Assembly (NCBI RefSeq): GCF_003097315.1
Contig: NZ_QDDL01000010.1
Span: forward strand, 1 to 41,968
Reading direction: 5' to 3'
Source of the DNA: Pelagibaculum spongiae
Lineage (GTDB): Bacteria; Pseudomonadota; Gammaproteobacteria; Enterobacterales; Pelagibaculaceae
DNA: 41,968 bases
The notes under the pieces were generated by a model. That model saw nothing but the letters and a program-made list of their open reading frames with translations, did no database searches and was not told where the DNA came from. A program made the translations under genes and the position numbers. Positions 41,570 to 41,968 of the stretch are shown here, one piece after another (position 1 is the first letter of the stretch; each line of letters begins with the position of its first letter).

Positions 41570-41968
41570 ATGATTTATAGCTATTTTGAAACCGCCTTCG
41601 GTACTACCTTTGCTGCAGCCGACAATGATCAGCTTTGTCATTTATGGTTCGACGGCCAAAAGCACGAACCCATCTGGCAGTACTGGAAAAAAATCGATGG
41701 TCATCCGTTATTTCTGACTTTAAAAGGCCAGCTAGAACAATACGCCAAAGGTGAACGAACCGAATTTAATTTGCCGCTCAACCCCAAAGGCACCGAGTTT
41801 CAAATGAGGGTTTGGCAAGCCTTGCTAGAAATCCCATTTGGCCAAAGCAGCAATTACGGCGCATTAGCAGCGAAATTGAACAAACCAACTGCCGCCAGAG
41901 CCGTGGGCGCAGCGGTAGGAAAAAATCCGCTATCTATTCTGATTCCCTGCCATAGAGTGATTGGTAAA
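41570..41968 (+). CDS. ogt: methylated-DNA-[protein]-cysteine S-methyltransferase (partial, cut by window end)
   Basis: The first 133 codons are present, starting at ATG 41570 with AGGAA ten bases upstream. The frame shows MIYSYFETAFGTTFAAADND, then GTEFQMRVWQALLEIPFGQSSNYG and the active-site motif IPCHRVIG with the methyl-accepting Cys. The helix-turn-helix part (ALAAKLNKPTAARAVGAAVGKNPL) inserts in the DNA minor groove. The enzyme repairs O6-methylguanine and O4-methylthymine by suicide transfer. About 30 residues should follow beyond the window. It is the second gene of the alkylation-repair unit. Confidence 0.95.
   Translation, partial: MIYSYFETAFGTTFAAADNDQLCHLWFDGQKHEPIWQYWKKIDGHPLFLTLKGQLEQYAKGERTEFNLPLNPKGTEFQMRVWQALLEIPFGQSSNYGALAAKLNKPTAARAVGAAVGKNPLSILIPCHRVIGK

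Overview
The window reads as chromosome of a moderately AT-leaning gammaproteobacterium, probably aquatic or marine. The evidence is the gene content (RlmM, RlmF, an RraB-family protein, Rpe-Gph, a CrbS/CrbR-type acetate-switch pair, a thermostable-hemolysin-family protein) and two ERIC-like intergenic repeats. No rRNA, tRNA, CRISPR array, transposase or prophage module was seen. Most of it is housekeeping sequence with short accessory insertions.

Layout. 1-2375: a broken gene cut by the window edge, a repeat-rich gap (a 224-bp element with perfect 16-bp terminal inverted repeats and one copy of a hairpin repeat), an RraB-family gene, an ankyrin lipoprotein, and a second copy of the hairpin repeat. 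2457-8777: rlmF, a SulP anion transporter, a secreted S41-like protein that appears to lack its catalytic serine, a 50-bp tandem repeat, and rlmM. 8808-13723: an ERIC-like element and a two-gene RND efflux operon without an outer-membrane channel gene. 13743-17567 (minus strand): an unrecognised gene, a YfcE-like phosphodiesterase, a permuted-papain (YiiX-like) protein, and trpE standing alone.

18216-25103 is the most interesting block. It is a tight plus-strand run of a thermostable-hemolysin/GNAT-like protein, an AMP-dependent acyl ligase, a heme-oxygenase-like (TenA/PqqC-fold) putative diiron oxidase, a short-chain dehydrogenase, an exported TPR protein with a His/Asp/Ser-rich repeat, and an OmpR-class response regulator with its histidine kinase. 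A TTAAG direct repeat with 11-bp periodicity, resembling PmrA/QseB boxes, sits just upstream of the first gene. I infer a self-regulated acyl-derived small-molecule or lipid-modification pathway; the product is unknown.

25275-28415 (minus): a lipoprotein, a DUF4202 protein, the second ERIC-like element, gph and rpe. 28683-33000: an aldehyde dehydrogenase and an AlsS-like TPP enzyme, then a small HAD protein convergent with an unknown helical protein. 33060-39652: a TonB-dependent receptor, then a CrbR-like regulator convergent with a CrbS-like transporter-kinase hybrid, with a duplicated HTH remnant between them. 39941-end: an Ada-sensor/AlkA-glycosylase fusion followed by ogt, an alkylation-repair pair cut by the window edge.
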